This document shows, piece by piece, positions 1-9,784 of a DNA stretch of 64,000 nt. Location: NCBI RefSeq assembly GCF_003054245.1, contig NZ_QBKR01000018.1:17583-81582 (forward strand), read 5' to 3'. Under the pieces are notes generated by a model that made no database searches, had not been told where the DNA came from, and saw nothing but the letters and a program-made list of their open reading frames with translations. This DNA is from Melghirimyces profundicolus. Its GTDB lineage: Bacteria; Bacillota; Bacilli; Thermoactinomycetales; DSM-45169. The first letter of the stretch is position 1. Each line of letters opens with the position of its first letter. Position numbers and translations under genes: made by a program.

Positions 1-2
1 CC

Positions 3-695
3 CGTTTGGTCGGGGCGCCTCCGGGATATGTGGGCTATGAAGAAGGGGGTCAGCTGACGGAAAAAGTCCGCCGCAAGCCCTATTCCGTCGTCCTCTTTGA
101 CGAAGTGGAAAAGGCCCACCCCGAAGTGTTCAACGTCTTGCTTCAGGTGCTGGAGGACGGACGGCTGACCGACGGCAAAGGACGGACGGTGGACTTCCGC
201 AACACCGTGATCATCATGACCTCCAATGTCGGGGCCGACCTGATCAAGTCGAACAAACGCCTCGGTTTCAGCGTCGGAGATCAGGCGCAAGACGAATACG
301 AAGCGATGAAGGACAATGTGATGGAGGAACTGAAAAAGGCATTCCGTCCCGAATTCCTCAACCGGATCGACGATGTCATCGTTTTCCACTCCCTGAAGGA
401 GGAGCATTTGCAGGAAATCGTCAGCCTGATGTCCGATCAGCTCCGGAAACGCCTCAAGGAACAGGAGATCGACTTCGTGCTGAGCGATGCGGCGGCGAAA
501 TACCTGGCCAAAGCCGGGTTCGATCCCACTTACGGCGCCCGACCGCTGCGCCGCGCCATCCAGAAGAACATCGAGGATCGCTTGTCCGAAGAGCTTCTCA
601 AAGGGAACATCAAACACGGGGACACGGTGGAAATCGATGAGAAAGACGGTGAACTGACCGTCCGCCGGAGCGAAATGAGCCCCTCTGCCCAATAG
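3..695 (+). CDS. clpC: ATP-dependent Clp protease ATPase ClpC (3' part)
   Basis: C-terminal 230 residues of the Hsp100 unfoldase ClpC, which feeds substrates to the ClpP peptidase in the cytoplasm; the family is about 810 residues, so the 5' part lies before the window. The visible part is the second AAA+ module: pore loop GYVG, Walker [13 protein letters not shown], sensor 1 IIMTSNVG, arginine-finger region [10 protein letters not shown] and sensor 2 GARPLRR. In Bacillales clpC ends the ctsR-mcsA-mcsB-clpC group, followed by radA and disA, which is the order here. A perfect-stem terminator follows 12 bases after the stop codon. Confidence 0.97.
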   Translation, partial: RLVGAPPGYVGYEEGGQLTEKVRRKPYSVVLFDEVEKAHPEVFNVLLQVLEDGRLTDGKGRTVDFRNTVIIMTSNVGADLIKSNKRLGFSVGDQAQDEYEAMKDNVMEELKKAFRPEFLNRIDDVIVFHSLKEEHLQEIVSLMSDQLRKRLKEQEIDFVLSDAAAKYLAKAGFDPTYGARPLRRAIQKNIEDRLSEELLKGNIKHGDTVEIDEKDGELTVRRSEMSPSAQ

Positions 696-707
696 TTCAA
701 ATCCTGA

Positions 708-738
708 CACCTCCCGAAGCTTCGGGAGGTGCGTTTTT
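708..738 (+). terminator. Intrinsic terminator after clpC
   Basis: A perfect self-complementary 24-base palindrome (708-731) is followed by a run of five T. It separates clpC from radA, so radA is either read through or started from its own promoter. Confidence 0.85.
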
Positions 739-758
739 GTGTAGGATTTTGATATAAT
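730..758 (+). promoter_or_regulatory. Weak candidate promoter for radA-disA
   Basis: A perfect -10 hexamer TATAAT lies at 753-758, just after the clpC terminator and 38 bases before the radA start. No good -35 is seen at the right distance, so this is a weak call resting on the -10 box and the position. Confidence 0.3.
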
Positions 759-795
759 GGTTATAGAAACCATATAGATGATAAGGAGAGCCCGT

Positions 796-2169
796 TTGGC
801 AAAGTATAAGTTAAAGTTCGCGTGTCAAGAATGTGGCTACGAATCGCCCAAGTGGATGGGCAAATGCCCGGGGTGCGGAAGTTGGAACACCCTGGTGGAG
901 GAACGGGACATCAAAGGGGGGAGACCGGCGGTTCGGGGGCGGAGGGGAACCGGGGAAAACCGTCCCGCTGTGCCGATCACCGAAGTGGGCGGAGTGGAAG
1001 AACCCCGGTCCGACATTGGGATCCGGGAGTTGAACCGGGTCCTCGGAGGAGGATTGGTTCCCGGATCCCTCATCCTGGTGGGAGGCGATCCCGGCATCGG
1101 AAAGTCCACTCTCCTGTTGCAGGCATCCCACCGCCTGGCCCTTCGGGGGATGCCGATCCTCTATGTCTCGGGTGAAGAGTCCGCCGAGCAGACACGACTT
1201 CGGGCCGACCGGCTGAAAGCCCTGGACTCCCGTCTGTATGTCGCCTCGGAGACGGACCTGGATGCCGTGGAAGCTCTGGTGGAAGAAGTGAGTCCCCGAC
1301 TGCTGGTGATCGACTCCATTCAGACGATTTATCTTCCCGACGTCACTTCCGCTCCCGGCAGTGTGGCCCAAGTTAGGGAATGCACCGGGCGACTCATGAG
1401 GCTTGCCAAGGAGAAAGGGGTGGCGGTTATCATCGTGGGTCATGTCACCAAAGAGGGGGCGATCGCCGGTCCGCGGATGTTGGAGCACATGGTGGACTGC
1501 GTCCTGTATTTCGAAGGGGAACGTCACCATACATACCGGGTGCTGCGGGCGGTCAAGAACCGTTTCGGTTCCACCAACGAGATCGGTTTGTTCGAAATGA
1601 AATCCGAAGGCCTGTCGGAAGTGGATAATCCCTCCGAAATGTTCCTCTCCGAGCGTCCGGCGGGAGTGGCGGGCTCGGCTGTCACCGCCAGCATGGAAGG
1701 GACACGACCGGTTCTGATCGAGCTTCAGGCCTTGGTGTCCCCGACCAGCTTCGCCACGCCAAAAAGAATGGCTTCCGGACTGGATCCCAACCGGGTCACC
1801 ATGATCATGGCCGTGCTGGAGAAACGCCTCGGGATGTTTTTGCAGAACCAGGATGCATATGTCAACGTGGTCGGGGGAGTTCGTCTGGATGAACCCGCGG
1901 TTGATCTCGCTGTTGCCGTGAGCCTCGCCTCCAGTTTCCGGGACCGTCCCACCCGCCCGAAGGACGTGGTGATCGGAGAGGTGGGATTGACCGGGGAAGT
2001 GCGGGGTGTCACGCGTCTGGAAAACCGCGTTGCGGAAGCGGCCAACATGGGGTTCCGGAGGGTGGTGGTCCCGGCCAAGAACCGAAAAGGTTGGACCCCC
2101 CCGAAAAATCTGGAGATCGTTTGGGTCGAATCGGTGGAAGAAGCCTTGGAAGCGGTGCTGGGAGGGTAA
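796..2169 (+). CDS. radA: DNA repair protein RadA (Sms)
   Basis: RecA-like ATPase that helps process recombination intermediates during repair and transformation. In order: a zinc finger with two CxxC pairs (Cys 10, 13, 24, 27), Walker [10 protein letters not shown] (about 96-104), the RadA-specific KNRFG motif, and a C-terminal Lon-protease-like domain. The TTG at 796 is chosen because AAGGAG (783-788) sits 7 bases upstream and the protein then begins MAKYK like its homologues, giving 457 residues (458 in B. subtilis). An in-frame ATG at 778 has no suitable ribosome site. disA follows after 5 bases, so the two are probably co-transcribed. Confidence 0.96.
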   Translation: MAKYKLKFACQECGYESPKWMGKCPGCGSWNTLVEERDIKGGRPAVRGRRGTGENRPAVPITEVGGVEEPRSDIGIRELNRVLGGGLVPGSLILVGGDPGIGKSTLLLQASHRLALRGMPILYVSGEESAEQTRLRADRLKALDSRLYVASETDLDAVEALVEEVSPRLLVIDSIQTIYLPDVTSAPGSVAQVRECTGRLMRLAKEKGVAVIIVGHVTKEGAIAGPRMLEHMVDCVLYFEGERHHTYRVLRAVKNRFGSTNEIGLFEMKSEGLSEVDNPSEMFLSERPAGVAGSAVTASMEGTRPVLIELQALVSPTSFATPKRMASGLDPNRVTMIMAVLEKRLGMFLQNQDAYVNVVGGVRLDEPAVDLAVAVSLASSFRDRPTRPKDVVIGEVGLTGEVRGVTRLENRVAEAANMGFRRVVVPAKNRKGWTPPKNLEIVWVESVEEALEAVLGG

Positions 2170-2174
2170 ATGAG

Positions 2175-3251
2175 TTGAAAGAAGAGAAGAGAAACCATGC
2201 TCAGAACAACATCCTTCGTCTGGTGGCGCCCGGCACCCTCTTCCGGGAAGGCCTGGACAACGTCCTTGGGGCCAAGACGGGAGCGTTGATCGTCGTGGGC
2301 TATGATGACTCGGTTCGGGAAATCGTGGATGGGGGGTTTCACATCGATTGCCCCTTTGCTCCGGCTTACCTTTACGAGTTGGCCAAAATGGACGGTGCCA
2401 TCATCCTCTCCAATGATGGCCGAAGAATTCTGTACGCCAACGCCCAGCTGGTCCCCAGCTCCTCCATTCCGTCGACGGAGACGGGGATCCGGCACCGGAC
2501 CGCCCAGCGCACCGCCAGACAGACGGGCAAACTGGTCATTTCCATCTCCCAGCGCCGCAACGTCATCACCTTGTATCAGGGAAATTACCGATACGCGCTG
2601 AAAGATATCGGTGTGATATTGACTAAGGCAAACCAGGCGATACAGACCCTGGAAAAATACAAGTCGGTCCTGGATCAGTCCATGACCAACCTGAGCGCGT
2701 TGGAGTTCGAGGAATTGGTTACCCTGAGTGAAGTATCCATGGTGATTCAACGGATCGAGATGGTTCTGCGTATCAAGAGCGAAATTGAACGGTATATCAA
2801 TGAGCTGGGTACCGAGGGGCGGCTCATCAGCATGCAGCTGGAGGAACTGGTGGTCCATGTGGAAGAGGAGGCCCACCTGGTGATCCGGGATTATTGCGCG
2901 GATCCCCATTGCAAACCGCCTGAAGAGGTACTGGAACGCCTGAACAAATTCTCCGCCGATGAGCTGTTGGAGCATGCCAACATCGTTCGCATCCTGGGCT
3001 ACACTTCTCACAACAACCTTCAGGAAGAAGCAGTCGCTCCCCGGGGTTACCGGATCCTGAACAAAATTCCCCGGCTGCCGGCCCCGATCATCCAAAAACT
3101 GGTGGACCGTTTTGAGTCCCTGCCCCGCGTCATGATGGCCACCATCGAAGAATTGGATGAGGTGGAAGGAATCGGGGATGTACGGGCCCGCACCATCAAA
3201 GAAGGGCTGAAGCGGATCCAGGAACAGGTCTTTATTGACAGACATATCTAA
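2175..3251 (+). CDS. disA: Diadenylate cyclase / DNA integrity scanning protein DisA
   Basis: Makes cyclic di-AMP from two ATP and scans DNA for branched structures, delaying sporulation when damage is found. The N-terminal DAC domain shows both catalytic motifs, DGA (73-75) and RHRTA (106-110). A helical linker follows, then a C-terminal helix-hairpin-helix DNA-binding region containing [11 protein letters not shown]. The TTG start at 2175 is preceded by GGAGGG (2161-2166), which lies in the end of radA, and gives 358 residues (360 in B. subtilis). It follows radA by 5 bases, the conserved Bacillales arrangement. Confidence 0.97.
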   Translation: MKEEKRNHAQNNILRLVAPGTLFREGLDNVLGAKTGALIVVGYDDSVREIVDGGFHIDCPFAPAYLYELAKMDGAIILSNDGRRILYANAQLVPSSSIPSTETGIRHRTAQRTARQTGKLVISISQRRNVITLYQGNYRYALKDIGVILTKANQAIQTLEKYKSVLDQSMTNLSALEFEELVTLSEVSMVIQRIEMVLRIKSEIERYINELGTEGRLISMQLEELVVHVEEEAHLVIRDYCADPHCKPPEEVLERLNKFSADELLEHANIVRILGYTSHNNLQEEAVAPRGYRILNKIPRLPAPIIQKLVDRFESLPRVMMATIEELDEVEGIGDVRARTIKEGLKRIQEQVFIDRHI

Positions 3252-3348
3252 ATTCCATAGAATGAATACACTGTAAATCCTGATCCTTGGGAGGGGAGGT
3301 GTGACCGTCAAACCGGCGGCATCTTCAACTTTTAGGAGGTTCCCTGTC

Positions 3349-4062
3349 ATGTTAGCTAGAGCGTTGCCGAGTATCTTTACCGTCGGGAACTTGTTTTTGG
3401 GAATCATGGCCATCATCCTGGCCTTTCACGGCGAATGGAAACATGGGGCGATCATGGTGATCATCGGGATGTTCCTGGATGGGCTGGATGGCCGTGTCGC
3501 CAGAATGCTGAACACACAAAGTGAATTCGGAAAAGAGCTGGACTCCCTGTCCGACGTGATCTCCTTCGGGATGGCACCTGCACTGATTATGTATACTTCT
3601 TTTCTTTATCAACTGGGTATCATGGGTTGGATTATCACCGCCATCTTCCCGATCTGCGGAGCACTCCGTCTGGCCCGATTTAATGTGAAACCCGGCATTC
3701 CCGGCTATTTTATCGGATTGCCCATCACCGCTGCGGGCGGTGTCCTCGCCACGTTGGCCCTGTACAGCGAGATGGTTGCGGGACCGGCCTTCATGGTGCT
3801 GGGAATGCTGTTTCTCTCCTATCTGATGATCAGTCAGATCAAATACCCCAACTTCAAAAAGTTGGGGATCCCCCGGAGCGCCTATTGGGTGGCGCCCGTC
3901 CTGATCATCTTGATGGGCTGGATGGCGGCCCGTTTTCCGGAGGAATTCCCCAAGCTCGTGTTTGTTCCGCTGGTCCTCTACGCTTTTTACGGGGTCAAGC
4001 GTTCGGTCTCCCGAAGAAGAAGAGAGAACGGGGATGAACCGATTGAAGAATTTAAACCTTGA
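3349..4062 (+). CDS. pssA: CDP-diacylglycerol-serine O-phosphatidyltransferase
   Basis: Membrane enzyme that joins CDP-diacylglycerol and serine to make phosphatidylserine, the precursor of phosphatidylethanolamine. The CDP-alcohol phosphotransferase signature DGxxAR(x8)GxxxDxxxD is complete (Asp 44 and 47, Arg 52, Gly 61, Asp 65, Asp 69), embedded in several hydrophobic helices. Start at ATG 3349 follows AGGAGG (3334-3339) and gives 237 residues; an upstream in-frame GTG at 3301 also has a purine-rich site but only 2 bases away. The C-terminal tail is basic. Another CDP-alcohol transferase is possible, but the length and fold fit PssA. A terminator follows at once. Confidence 0.88.
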   Translation: MLARALPSIFTVGNLFLGIMAIILAFHGEWKHGAIMVIIGMFLDGLDGRVARMLNTQSEFGKELDSLSDVISFGMAPALIMYTSFLYQLGIMGWIITAIFPICGALRLARFNVKPGIPGYFIGLPITAAGGVLATLALYSEMVAGPAFMVLGMLFLSYLMISQIKYPNFKKLGIPRSAYWVAPVLIILMGWMAARFPEEFPKLVFVPLVLYAFYGVKRSVSRRRRENGDEPIEEFKP

Positions 4063-4068
4063 ACGGGT

Positions 4069-4098
4069 AACACCCCTGAAACCCAGGGGTGTTTTTTT
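4069..4098 (+). terminator. Intrinsic terminator after pssA
   Basis: A 9-bp stem (4069-4077 with 4085-4093) with a 7-base loop runs into a T tract. It closes the radA-disA-pssA transcript. Confidence 0.85.
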
Positions 4099-4257
4099 AC
4101 CGTTCTTAACAGTAGATGAAAATTGAAAAAAATCATGGGCGTCCGATTTTCATTTTACTCCTGATTCCACATGATCTAAAAAGAGAAGGGGACAAATCGG
4201 GTATTATAGAATGGTGATATACGCCCTTTTGTCCATTTCCTCATTACCCTGAGTTTC

Positions 4258-4653
4258 CTACCTGAGGTTGAATACCCCGAGGGTGGAAAGTTTATCGGAT
4301 TCCTGTTGCACCACATCATCCAGTTCAATGTCAAGAAGGTTGCACATCGCGGTGAGATAAAAGAGGTTTTTACCCATCTCGGCTTTAAGCACATCCATGC
4401 AATGGTCGCACAGATGGCCGGTCAGGTGGCTTTTGACGGAACCTTTGATCTCATTAAGGGGAACCTCCCCCTGGAACGGTTGGCGTCCGGCCCGGATATT
4501 GATGCAACCGCAATCCGTGACTGCCTTCATCAGGGCCCGGTTCACCCGGCTGTTGGATTCCTGGAATTTGGAGGAGACGTCCAGCACACTTCTGTGCCTC
4601 AAAAGCAGATCGGACACTTGTTGTTGAAAGGTTTGCAGGCGGTTGGTTTCCAT
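4258..4653 (-). CDS. Conserved protein of unknown function, faintly MazG-like
   Basis: A 131-residue soluble protein on the opposite strand to its neighbours, with a ribosome site AGAGGTG (4662-4668) before ATG. No function is recognised with certainty. The C-terminal half holds a CxxC-like pair (GHLCDHC) and a segment reading EMGKNLFYLTAMCNLLDI followed by LDDV and EKL-like residues. This resembles the second helix pair of all-alpha MazG nucleotide pyrophosphohydrolases (ELGDLLWYLAxLAxxLGI), although the acidic metal ligands are not all kept. I infer a conserved Firmicutes protein, possibly a degenerate MazG-fold member. It lies alone between pssA and carD and points away from the carD promoter. 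Confidence 0.7.
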   Translation of the reverse strand: METNRLQTFQQQVSDLLLRHRSVLDVSSKFQESNSRVNRALMKAVTDCGCINIRAGRQPFQGEVPLNEIKGSVKSHLTGHLCDHCMDVLKAEMGKNLFYLTAMCNLLDIELDDVVQQESDKLSTLGVFNLR

Positions 4654-4824
4654 CTGTCAAACACCTCTTCCCATTCCGAACATCCGCACCGGATCGGGGC
4701 ATGGGCGAAATGTCCGAAGCAACTGAATATTCCATGCAGATCCATTATAGCCGGATCTACAAGAAAGTGTCAATTTATACCGCAGGATTCAGGCTCGTGG
4801 ACCATTCCTTTTTTAAAAAAGGTG

Positions 4825-4854
4825 TTGACGCTTATGTGTTGTATATGCTAAGAT
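4825..4854 (+). promoter_or_regulatory. SigA-type promoter for carD
   Basis: TTGACG (4825-4830), an 18-base spacer and TAAGAT (4849-4854), with a TG extension just before the -10 box. It lies about 78 bases before the carD start, in the gap between the divergent upstream gene and carD. Confidence 0.7.
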
Positions 4855-4931
4855 ATTCGTTTCAAATTTATTGACTTCCCTCCGGGGTTGTGATATCTTG
4901 GAAATGGATATTGCCCTTGGAGGTGGGTTTT

Positions 4932-5429
4932 TTGTTCAATGTCGGCGACAAAGTGGTCTACCCCATGCACGGTGCAGGCATCATCGAGGCGATCGAGGAA
5001 AAAGAAATCCTCGGTGAATCGCAGAAATATTATGTGATGCGGATGCCCGTTGGCGATATGAAGGTGATGATCCCCATGGCGAAAGTGAAGAACATCGGAC
5101 TCCGGGAAGTGGTCGACGAAGATACCATTTCCGAAGTGATCGACCGCCTGGCCAACGGGAGCCCTGATTCATCCAACAATTGGAATCGCCGTTACCGGGC
5201 CAACCTCGATAAGATGAAAAGCGGAGACATCCATGACATGGCCGACGTGGTTCGTTGCCTCATGTTGCGGGAAAAGGAAAAAGGGTTATCCACCGGGGAA
5301 CGCAAGATGTTGGACAATGCCCGCCAGATTTTGATCAGCGAACTCGTCCTGGCAAAGGAGATGGAAGAGTCTCAAGCCTTCGGACTGCTGGATGAAATCA
5401 TTTTTTCCGAAAGCAAAGCCTCGGGTTAA
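4932..5429 (+). CDS. carD: CarD family transcription factor
   Basis: CarD/CdnL-type regulator that binds the RNA polymerase beta subunit and stabilises open promoter complexes, mainly at growth-related promoters. The N-terminal RNA-polymerase-interaction domain (GDKVVYPMHGAG onwards, similar to the Mfd RID) spans about residues 1-60, followed by a helical DNA-binding domain. The TTG at 4932 is preceded by GGAGGTG (4919-4925) and gives 165 residues, starting at the conserved FNVGDKV; the earlier in-frame ATG at 4890 would add a non-conserved leader. It is followed by the PIN/TRAM gene, a pairing seen in many Bacillales. Confidence 0.93.
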   Translation: MFNVGDKVVYPMHGAGIIEAIEEKEILGESQKYYVMRMPVGDMKVMIPMAKVKNIGLREVVDEDTISEVIDRLANGSPDSSNNWNRRYRANLDKMKSGDIHDMADVVRCLMLREKEKGLSTGERKMLDNARQILISELVLAKEMEESQAFGLLDEIIFSESKASG

Positions 5430-5532
5430 AAGGATACGACTGGGGAGGACGGGGATTTTTCCTCTGACATGCAAAAAACAGGGTTTTCATTTCTAGAGTT
5501 TGTCAATAATGCTAATGAGGAGGTGAAGCCCC

Positions 5533-6630
5533 GTGCTGAAAAGGTCTGTCCAATTGGCCTTTGCATTGATCGGAGCGACACTCGGTTATTATACGGGACC
5601 GGCACTGTTTCGAATGTTAAGCAGATCCCCTTTACAACTGGGCGATATACCAGCGCCTCAATACATCGGAGCCGTACTGGGAACGTTTTTTCTGTACCTT
5701 CTTACTTTCTGGTTTACCGGCAACGTCGTCCGGTGGATCCAGTGGAGCGAAGAACGGTTGGTGAAAATCCCCGCGGCAGATACGTTGTTTGGTGCCATGG
5801 GTTTGATCTTCGGTCTTATTGTAGCATTTCTGATCGAACCACCCCTGTCCGAACTGCCTTTGCCGGGGATCTCTTCCGTTCTTCCCATATTGGTGTCCGC
5901 TCTCTTGGGTTATCTGGGATTCCGGGTCGGTTACAAAAAGCGGGATGAACTGATCGCTGTTTTCACCATGGGCCGTCAAGCCAAGGACCGGGGTAAAAAG
6001 GACAAAGAAGACCGCGACAATGTGGAACATAAAATCCTCGACACCAGTGTGATCATCGACGGCCGGATCGCCGACATCTGCCGGACGGGATTCCTGGAAG
6101 GAACGCTCGTCATACCGAGTTTTGTTCTGGAGGAGTTGCAACACATCGCCGATTCTTCCGATGTGTTGAAACGGAACCGGGGTCGTCGGGGCCTCGATAT
6201 CCTGAATAAAATTCAAAAAGAACTCAATATGCGTGTCCTGATTTACGAGGGTGATTTCGAAGAAGTATCCGAGGTGGACAGCAAACTGGTGAAACTCGCC
6301 AAAGTGTTGTCCGGAAAAGTGGTAACCAACGACTTCAACCTGAACAAGGTTTGCGAGTTGCAGGGCGTCAAGGTTCTCAACATCAACGACCTGGCCAATG
6401 CCGTCAAGCCGGTGGTGCTGCCCGGTGAAGAGATCAACGTGCAGGTGATTAAAGACGGGAAAGAGCACGGCCAGGGAGTCGCCTATCTGGATGACGGCAC
6501 CATGATCGTGATCGAAGGCGGTCGCGAATATATCGGCGAACGGATTGACGTATTGGTTACCAGTGTGTTACAAACATCTGCAGGGAGAATGATTTTCGCC
6601 AAACCGAAGTTATTGGAAAAGGCACTCTGA
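5533..6630 (+). CDS. PIN/TRAM domain membrane protein (YacL family)
   Basis: A 365-residue protein with about four membrane helices in the first 140 residues. A PIN-like nuclease domain follows (DTSVIIDGR from Asp 170, later VVTNDFNLN), then a C-terminal TRAM domain (about 290-360) expected to bind RNA. Family members such as B. subtilis YacL are conserved in this exact position before ispD; the substrate is not known, and a membrane-bound ribonuclease role is an inference from the domains. The GTG start follows GAGGAGGTG (5517-5525). Confidence 0.9.
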   Translation: MLKRSVQLAFALIGATLGYYTGPALFRMLSRSPLQLGDIPAPQYIGAVLGTFFLYLLTFWFTGNVVRWIQWSEERLVKIPAADTLFGAMGLIFGLIVAFLIEPPLSELPLPGISSVLPILVSALLGYLGFRVGYKKRDELIAVFTMGRQAKDRGKKDKEDRDNVEHKILDTSVIIDGRIADICRTGFLEGTLVIPSFVLEELQHIADSSDVLKRNRGRRGLDILNKIQKELNMRVLIYEGDFEEVSEVDSKLVKLAKVLSGKVVTNDFNLNKVCELQGVKVLNINDLANAVKPVVLPGEEINVQVIKDGKEHGQGVAYLDDGTMIVIEGGREYIGERIDVLVTSVLQTSAGRMIFAKPKLLEKAL

Positions 6631-6648
6631 GAAAGCGTTTGACCTTAC

Positions 6649-6680
6649 GCCCGGCGGCGAGATTCCACCCGACGCCGGGC
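6649..6680 (+). repeat. Inverted repeat before ispD
   Basis: An 8-bp perfect GC-rich inverted repeat (6649-6656 with 6673-6680) with a 16-base loop lies between the PIN/TRAM gene and ispD. There is no T run after it, so it may be a weak or partial terminator or an mRNA-stability hairpin. Confidence 0.4.
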
Positions 6681-6709
6681 CCTCTTGTGTTTGAAAGGAG
6701 ATAACCAAG

Positions 6710-7423
6710 GTGAAGGTTAGTGTGGTGATCCCGGCAGCCGGCCAGGGGAGGAGGATGGGTGGATCGGTGGCCAAGCAGTTTCTCGATCTGTGCGGAGAAC
6801 CGGTGTTGATCCGCACGCTCCGCGTTTTTCTTGACCACCCTCTCATCAGCCGCGCGGTGTTGGCCGTCAGTCCCGGTACGGAGGAGGAGGTCCGGTGCCT
6901 TCTGGACCGGTTCCGTGTCCCGGCCGAACGGGTGACGGTGACGGCCGGCGGGAAGGAACGCCAGGACAGTGTCCGCAACGGCCTCGACCAACTGGAGGAA
7001 GAATGGGTGCTGGTCCACGATGCGGTCCGTCCTTTCGTCACCCGGGACCAAATCACATCGTTGGTGGAACAGGTTCAAATCCATGATGCCGCGGTCCTGG
7101 CCGTCCCCGTGAAAGACACCATCAAGGAAGTCACCTCCTCGAAGACCGTGGCCGGTACACTGGAACGAAGTCGCCTGTGGGCAGTCCAGACCCCTCAGGC
7201 TTTCCGCCGGACTCTGTTGGTACAAGCCCATCGGGAAGGGAAAAAACGGGGCATCGCCGCAACCGACGATGCGATGTTGGTGGAGGCCATGGGCGTGGAG
7301 GTCCGGGTAGTGGAAGGCGATTACAGTAACCTGAAGCTGACGACGCCGGAGGATCTGGTGTTGGCTGAAGCAATATGGAAGATGAGGAGCCATGGATATG
7401 ATCAGAGTGGGACAAGGGTTTGA
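6710..7423 (+). CDS. ispD: 2-C-methyl-D-erythritol 4-phosphate cytidylyltransferase
   Basis: Third step of the MEP isoprenoid pathway: joins CTP and methylerythritol 4-phosphate to CDP-methylerythritol. The nucleotide-binding signature [11 protein letters not shown] with KQFL is at the N terminus, and the catalytic-core motifs VHDAVRPF and TPQAFR follow. The GTG start has AAGGAG (6695-6700) 9 bases upstream, giving 237 residues, normal for IspD. Its 3' end overlaps ispF by 26 bases, so the two MEP-pathway enzymes are translationally linked. Confidence 0.97.
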   Translation: MKVSVVIPAAGQGRRMGGSVAKQFLDLCGEPVLIRTLRVFLDHPLISRAVLAVSPGTEEEVRCLLDRFRVPAERVTVTAGGKERQDSVRNGLDQLEEEWVLVHDAVRPFVTRDQITSLVEQVQIHDAAVLAVPVKDTIKEVTSSKTVAGTLERSRLWAVQTPQAFRRTLLVQAHREGKKRGIAATDDAMLVEAMGVEVRVVEGDYSNLKLTTPEDLVLAEAIWKMRSHGYDQSGTRV

Positions 7424-7880
7424 TGTGCACCAATTCGCGGAAGGACGCCCGCTGATCCTGGGAGGGATCAACATTCCGCACCCCCGGGGTCTGGCCGGTC
7501 ATTCCGATGCGGACGTCCTGTTGCATGCCATTACGGATGCCGTGCTGGGGGCCTTGGCCAAGGGGGACATCGGGACCCATTTTCCCGACACGGATCCATC
7601 TTATGAAGGGGCCGACAGTGCGGTACTGCTTCAACGGGTATGGAAGATGGCTGAGGAAAAAGGGTATGCCCTCGGCAATTTGGATGCCACGGTGATCGCT
7701 CAACGTCCCAAAATGGCTCCCCACATTCCGAGGATTCGTGAGCGTGTGGCCGACCTTTTGAAAGCGGATTTATCGGATATCAACATAAAGGCCACGACCA
7801 CTGAACGCCTCGGGTTTACCGGGCGGGAGGAAGGGATCGCCGCAATGGCGGTGGTTTGTTTGGTAACGTCACAGTCCTGA
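7398..7880 (+). CDS. ispF: 2-C-methyl-D-erythritol 2,4-cyclodiphosphate synthase
   Basis: Cyclises CDP-methylerythritol 2-phosphate in the MEP pathway, acting as a trimer with a divalent metal held by the DVH motif near the start (Asp 9, His 11) and by [25 protein letters not shown] is the C-terminal signature. ATG 7398 is chosen over the in-frame ATG at 7392 because the site GAGGAG (7384-7389) is 8 bases away from it and the protein then begins MIRVGQG like other IspF. Length 160 residues. Confidence 0.97.
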   Translation: MIRVGQGFDVHQFAEGRPLILGGINIPHPRGLAGHSDADVLLHAITDAVLGALAKGDIGTHFPDTDPSYEGADSAVLLQRVWKMAEEKGYALGNLDATVIAQRPKMAPHIPRIRERVADLLKADLSDINIKATTTERLGFTGREEGIAAMAVVCLVTSQS

Positions 7881-7906
7881 AACCGTATGCGAGAGGTGGA
7901 GAATCC

Positions 7907-9394
7907 ATGGCGAAAGTGCGCACGCGCTACGCGCCCAGCCCTACCGGTCATCTGCACATCGGGGGGGCGCGGACCGCGCTTTTCAGTTACCTCTGGGCCC
8001 GTAAAAACGGCGGATCGTTTGTCGTTCGGATCGAAGATACCGACGTGGAACGGAATGTAGCGGACGCGGAGAAGAAGCAGATGGAGGCATTGAAGTGGCT
8101 GGGGATCGATTGGGACGAAAGCGTCGATGTGGGGGGTCCCCATGCCCCGTACCGCTCCATGGAACGGCTCGATCTGTATCAAACCCACCTGGACAAATTG
8201 CTTGAGGGGGGGCAGGCCTATCCCTGCTACTGCACCCAGGAAGAACTGGACAGGGAGCGGGAAAAGCAGTTGGCTGAAGGAGTGGCCCCAAAATACAGCG
8301 GTCGTTGCCGCCATCTTTCGGAAGAGGAACGGGAAGCCTTCGAAAAGGAAGGGAGAGTTCCCTCCATTCGCTTTCGCGTTCCCGAGGGAAGGACCATCAC
8401 CGTCCGGGATGAAGTCCGCGGAGAAGTGCGGTTTGACTCCGACGGGGTCGGGGATTTCATTATCCAGCGTCCCGACGGACGGCCCACCTACAATTTCGCG
8501 GTGGTGGTGGATGACGCGCTGATGGAGATCACCCACGTGGTCCGGGCGGAGGAACACCTGTCCAACACGCCCCGGCAGATTCTCCTGTATGAGGCGCTTG
8601 GGTTTGAACCCCCCGTTTTCGCCCATGCCTCGCTCATTCTCAACCCTGACGGGAAAAAAATGAGCAAACGGGACGAATCCGTCATTCAGTTCATTGACCA
8701 GTACCGGGAGCTCGGGTACCTGCCTGAGTCGATCATCAACTTTTTGGTCCTTTTAGGGTGGGCCCCGGAAGGGGAAAAAGCGGAAGAGGAGATCTTCTCC
8801 AAAGAGGAGCTGATCGACCTCTTTTCGCTGAAACGGGTTTCCAAAGCTCCGGCGGTTTTTGACACCGGGAAGCTGAAATGGATGAACAACCATTACATCA
8901 AAGAATCTTCCACGGAACGGATCACCGATCTGGCGATTCCCCATCTGGCCCGGGCAGGCCGGATTTCCGAAAATCCCACCGGTGAAGAGCTGGAATGGGT
9001 GAGCCGGTTGGTGGGTTTGTACAAGGAACAGCTGGATTATGTGGCCCAGATCGTCGAACTGACGGAGATGTTTTTCAGGGAAGAAGCGAGATACTCCGGG
9101 GAAGCCAAAGAGGTCCTTTCCGGGGAGCAGGTGCCTGAAGTAGTGGAGGGTTTCATCAAGCAGCTGGAGACCTTCGAAGGAGCCCTTACCCCCGGTGAGG
9201 TGAAGGCGCTTCTCAAAACGGTGCAGAAGGAGACCGGCCACAAAGGGAAAAAGCTGTTTATGCCGATCCGCGCAGCGGTCACCGGGGAAGTGCACGGTCC
9301 CGATCTTCGGGAAACGATTTGCCTCCTGGGGAAAGAGAAAGTGCTGGCGCGCCTGAAAGGGTTTTTGGAACGGCGCGATCAAATCCTGGCCTGA
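7907..9394 (+). CDS. gltX: Glutamyl-tRNA synthetase
   Basis: Class I aminoacyl-tRNA synthetase charging tRNA-Glu. In Bacilli it also misacylates tRNA-Gln, which the GatCAB amidotransferase then corrects. The HIGH-type motif is in [13 protein letters not shown] near the N terminus and the KMSKR loop is intact; the C-terminal part is the helical anticodon-binding domain. ATG 7907 follows GAGGTGGA and gives 495 residues. It is the last gene before the T-box that controls cysE-cysS, as in B. subtilis. Confidence 0.97.
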   Translation: MAKVRTRYAPSPTGHLHIGGARTALFSYLWARKNGGSFVVRIEDTDVERNVADAEKKQMEALKWLGIDWDESVDVGGPHAPYRSMERLDLYQTHLDKLLEGGQAYPCYCTQEELDREREKQLAEGVAPKYSGRCRHLSEEEREAFEKEGRVPSIRFRVPEGRTITVRDEVRGEVRFDSDGVGDFIIQRPDGRPTYNFAVVVDDALMEITHVVRAEEHLSNTPRQILLYEALGFEPPVFAHASLILNPDGKKMSKRDESVIQFIDQYRELGYLPESIINFLVLLGWAPEGEKAEEEIFSKEELIDLFSLKRVSKAPAVFDTGKLKWMNNHYIKESSTERITDLAIPHLARAGRISENPTGEELEWVSRLVGLYKEQLDYVAQIVELTEMFFREEARYSGEAKEVLSGEQVPEVVEGFIKQLETFEGALTPGEVKALLKTVQKETGHKGKKLFMPIRAAVTGEVHGPDLRETICLLGKEKVLARLKGFLERRDQILA

Positions 9395-9425
9395 AGGCCG
9401 TCCTCCGACGGGAAGATCCATCGAG

Positions 9426-9454
9426 TTGCCGATTTCAAGTACCGGTAATATAAT
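9426..9454 (+). promoter_or_regulatory. SigA-type promoter of the cysE-cysS T-box transcript
   Basis: TTGCCG (9426-9431), exactly 17 bases, then a perfect TATAAT (9449-9454). Transcription would start near 9461, upstream of the T-box stem I. Confidence 0.8.
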
Positions 9455-9460
9455 GGGGAA

Positions 9461-9762
9461 TAAAGAATGAAACTATAGCATGAAGCGACAAGTGGAATAA
9501 AAGAATGACCGAAGCGATGACCGGGAGAGTACACCGGTTCCGGATTCGGCAGAGAGGGGCTTCACTGGCTGCGAAAGCCCTGTTTCCGGACCGTGTGGAA
9601 GTGCACCCGCGAGCATGCCCTCCCGAACCCGGTGTCGGTGGTAGGGAAGGGCCGGTGCCCTGCCGTTACAGGGAAGAGCGGGCCGGAAGATCGTCCGGTC
9701 AAGCAGAGTGGAACCGCGGAACAATCCGTCTCTGCAGCCGAAGGCTGCGGAGGCTTTTTTTA
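9461..9762 (+). promoter_or_regulatory. T-box leader, tRNA-Cys specificity
   Basis: An untranslated leader that reads uncharged tRNA-Cys and lets transcription proceed into cysE-cysS. Landmarks in order: AGTA at the specifier-loop 5' side (9527-9530), an AGAGA element (about 9551), then a GAA followed after one base by the specifier codon TGC (9602-9604) and an A. The T-box sequence AGAGTGGAACCGCGG is at 9705-9719. The terminator is a 12-bp stem (9728-9739 with 9743-9754) and T run, whose left arm overlaps the antiterminator region. The Cys codon matches the downstream serine acetyltransferase and cysteinyl-tRNA synthetase. This accounts for most of the 390-base gap after gltX. Confidence 0.93.
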
Positions 9763-9784
9763 TCGAGCAAAGGGGGGGAAATCT

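Noticed and set aside
1725..3416. 563-codon antisense open frame across radA-disA
   Set aside because: Crosses two well-identified genes and two ribosome sites, with no similarity to known proteins.
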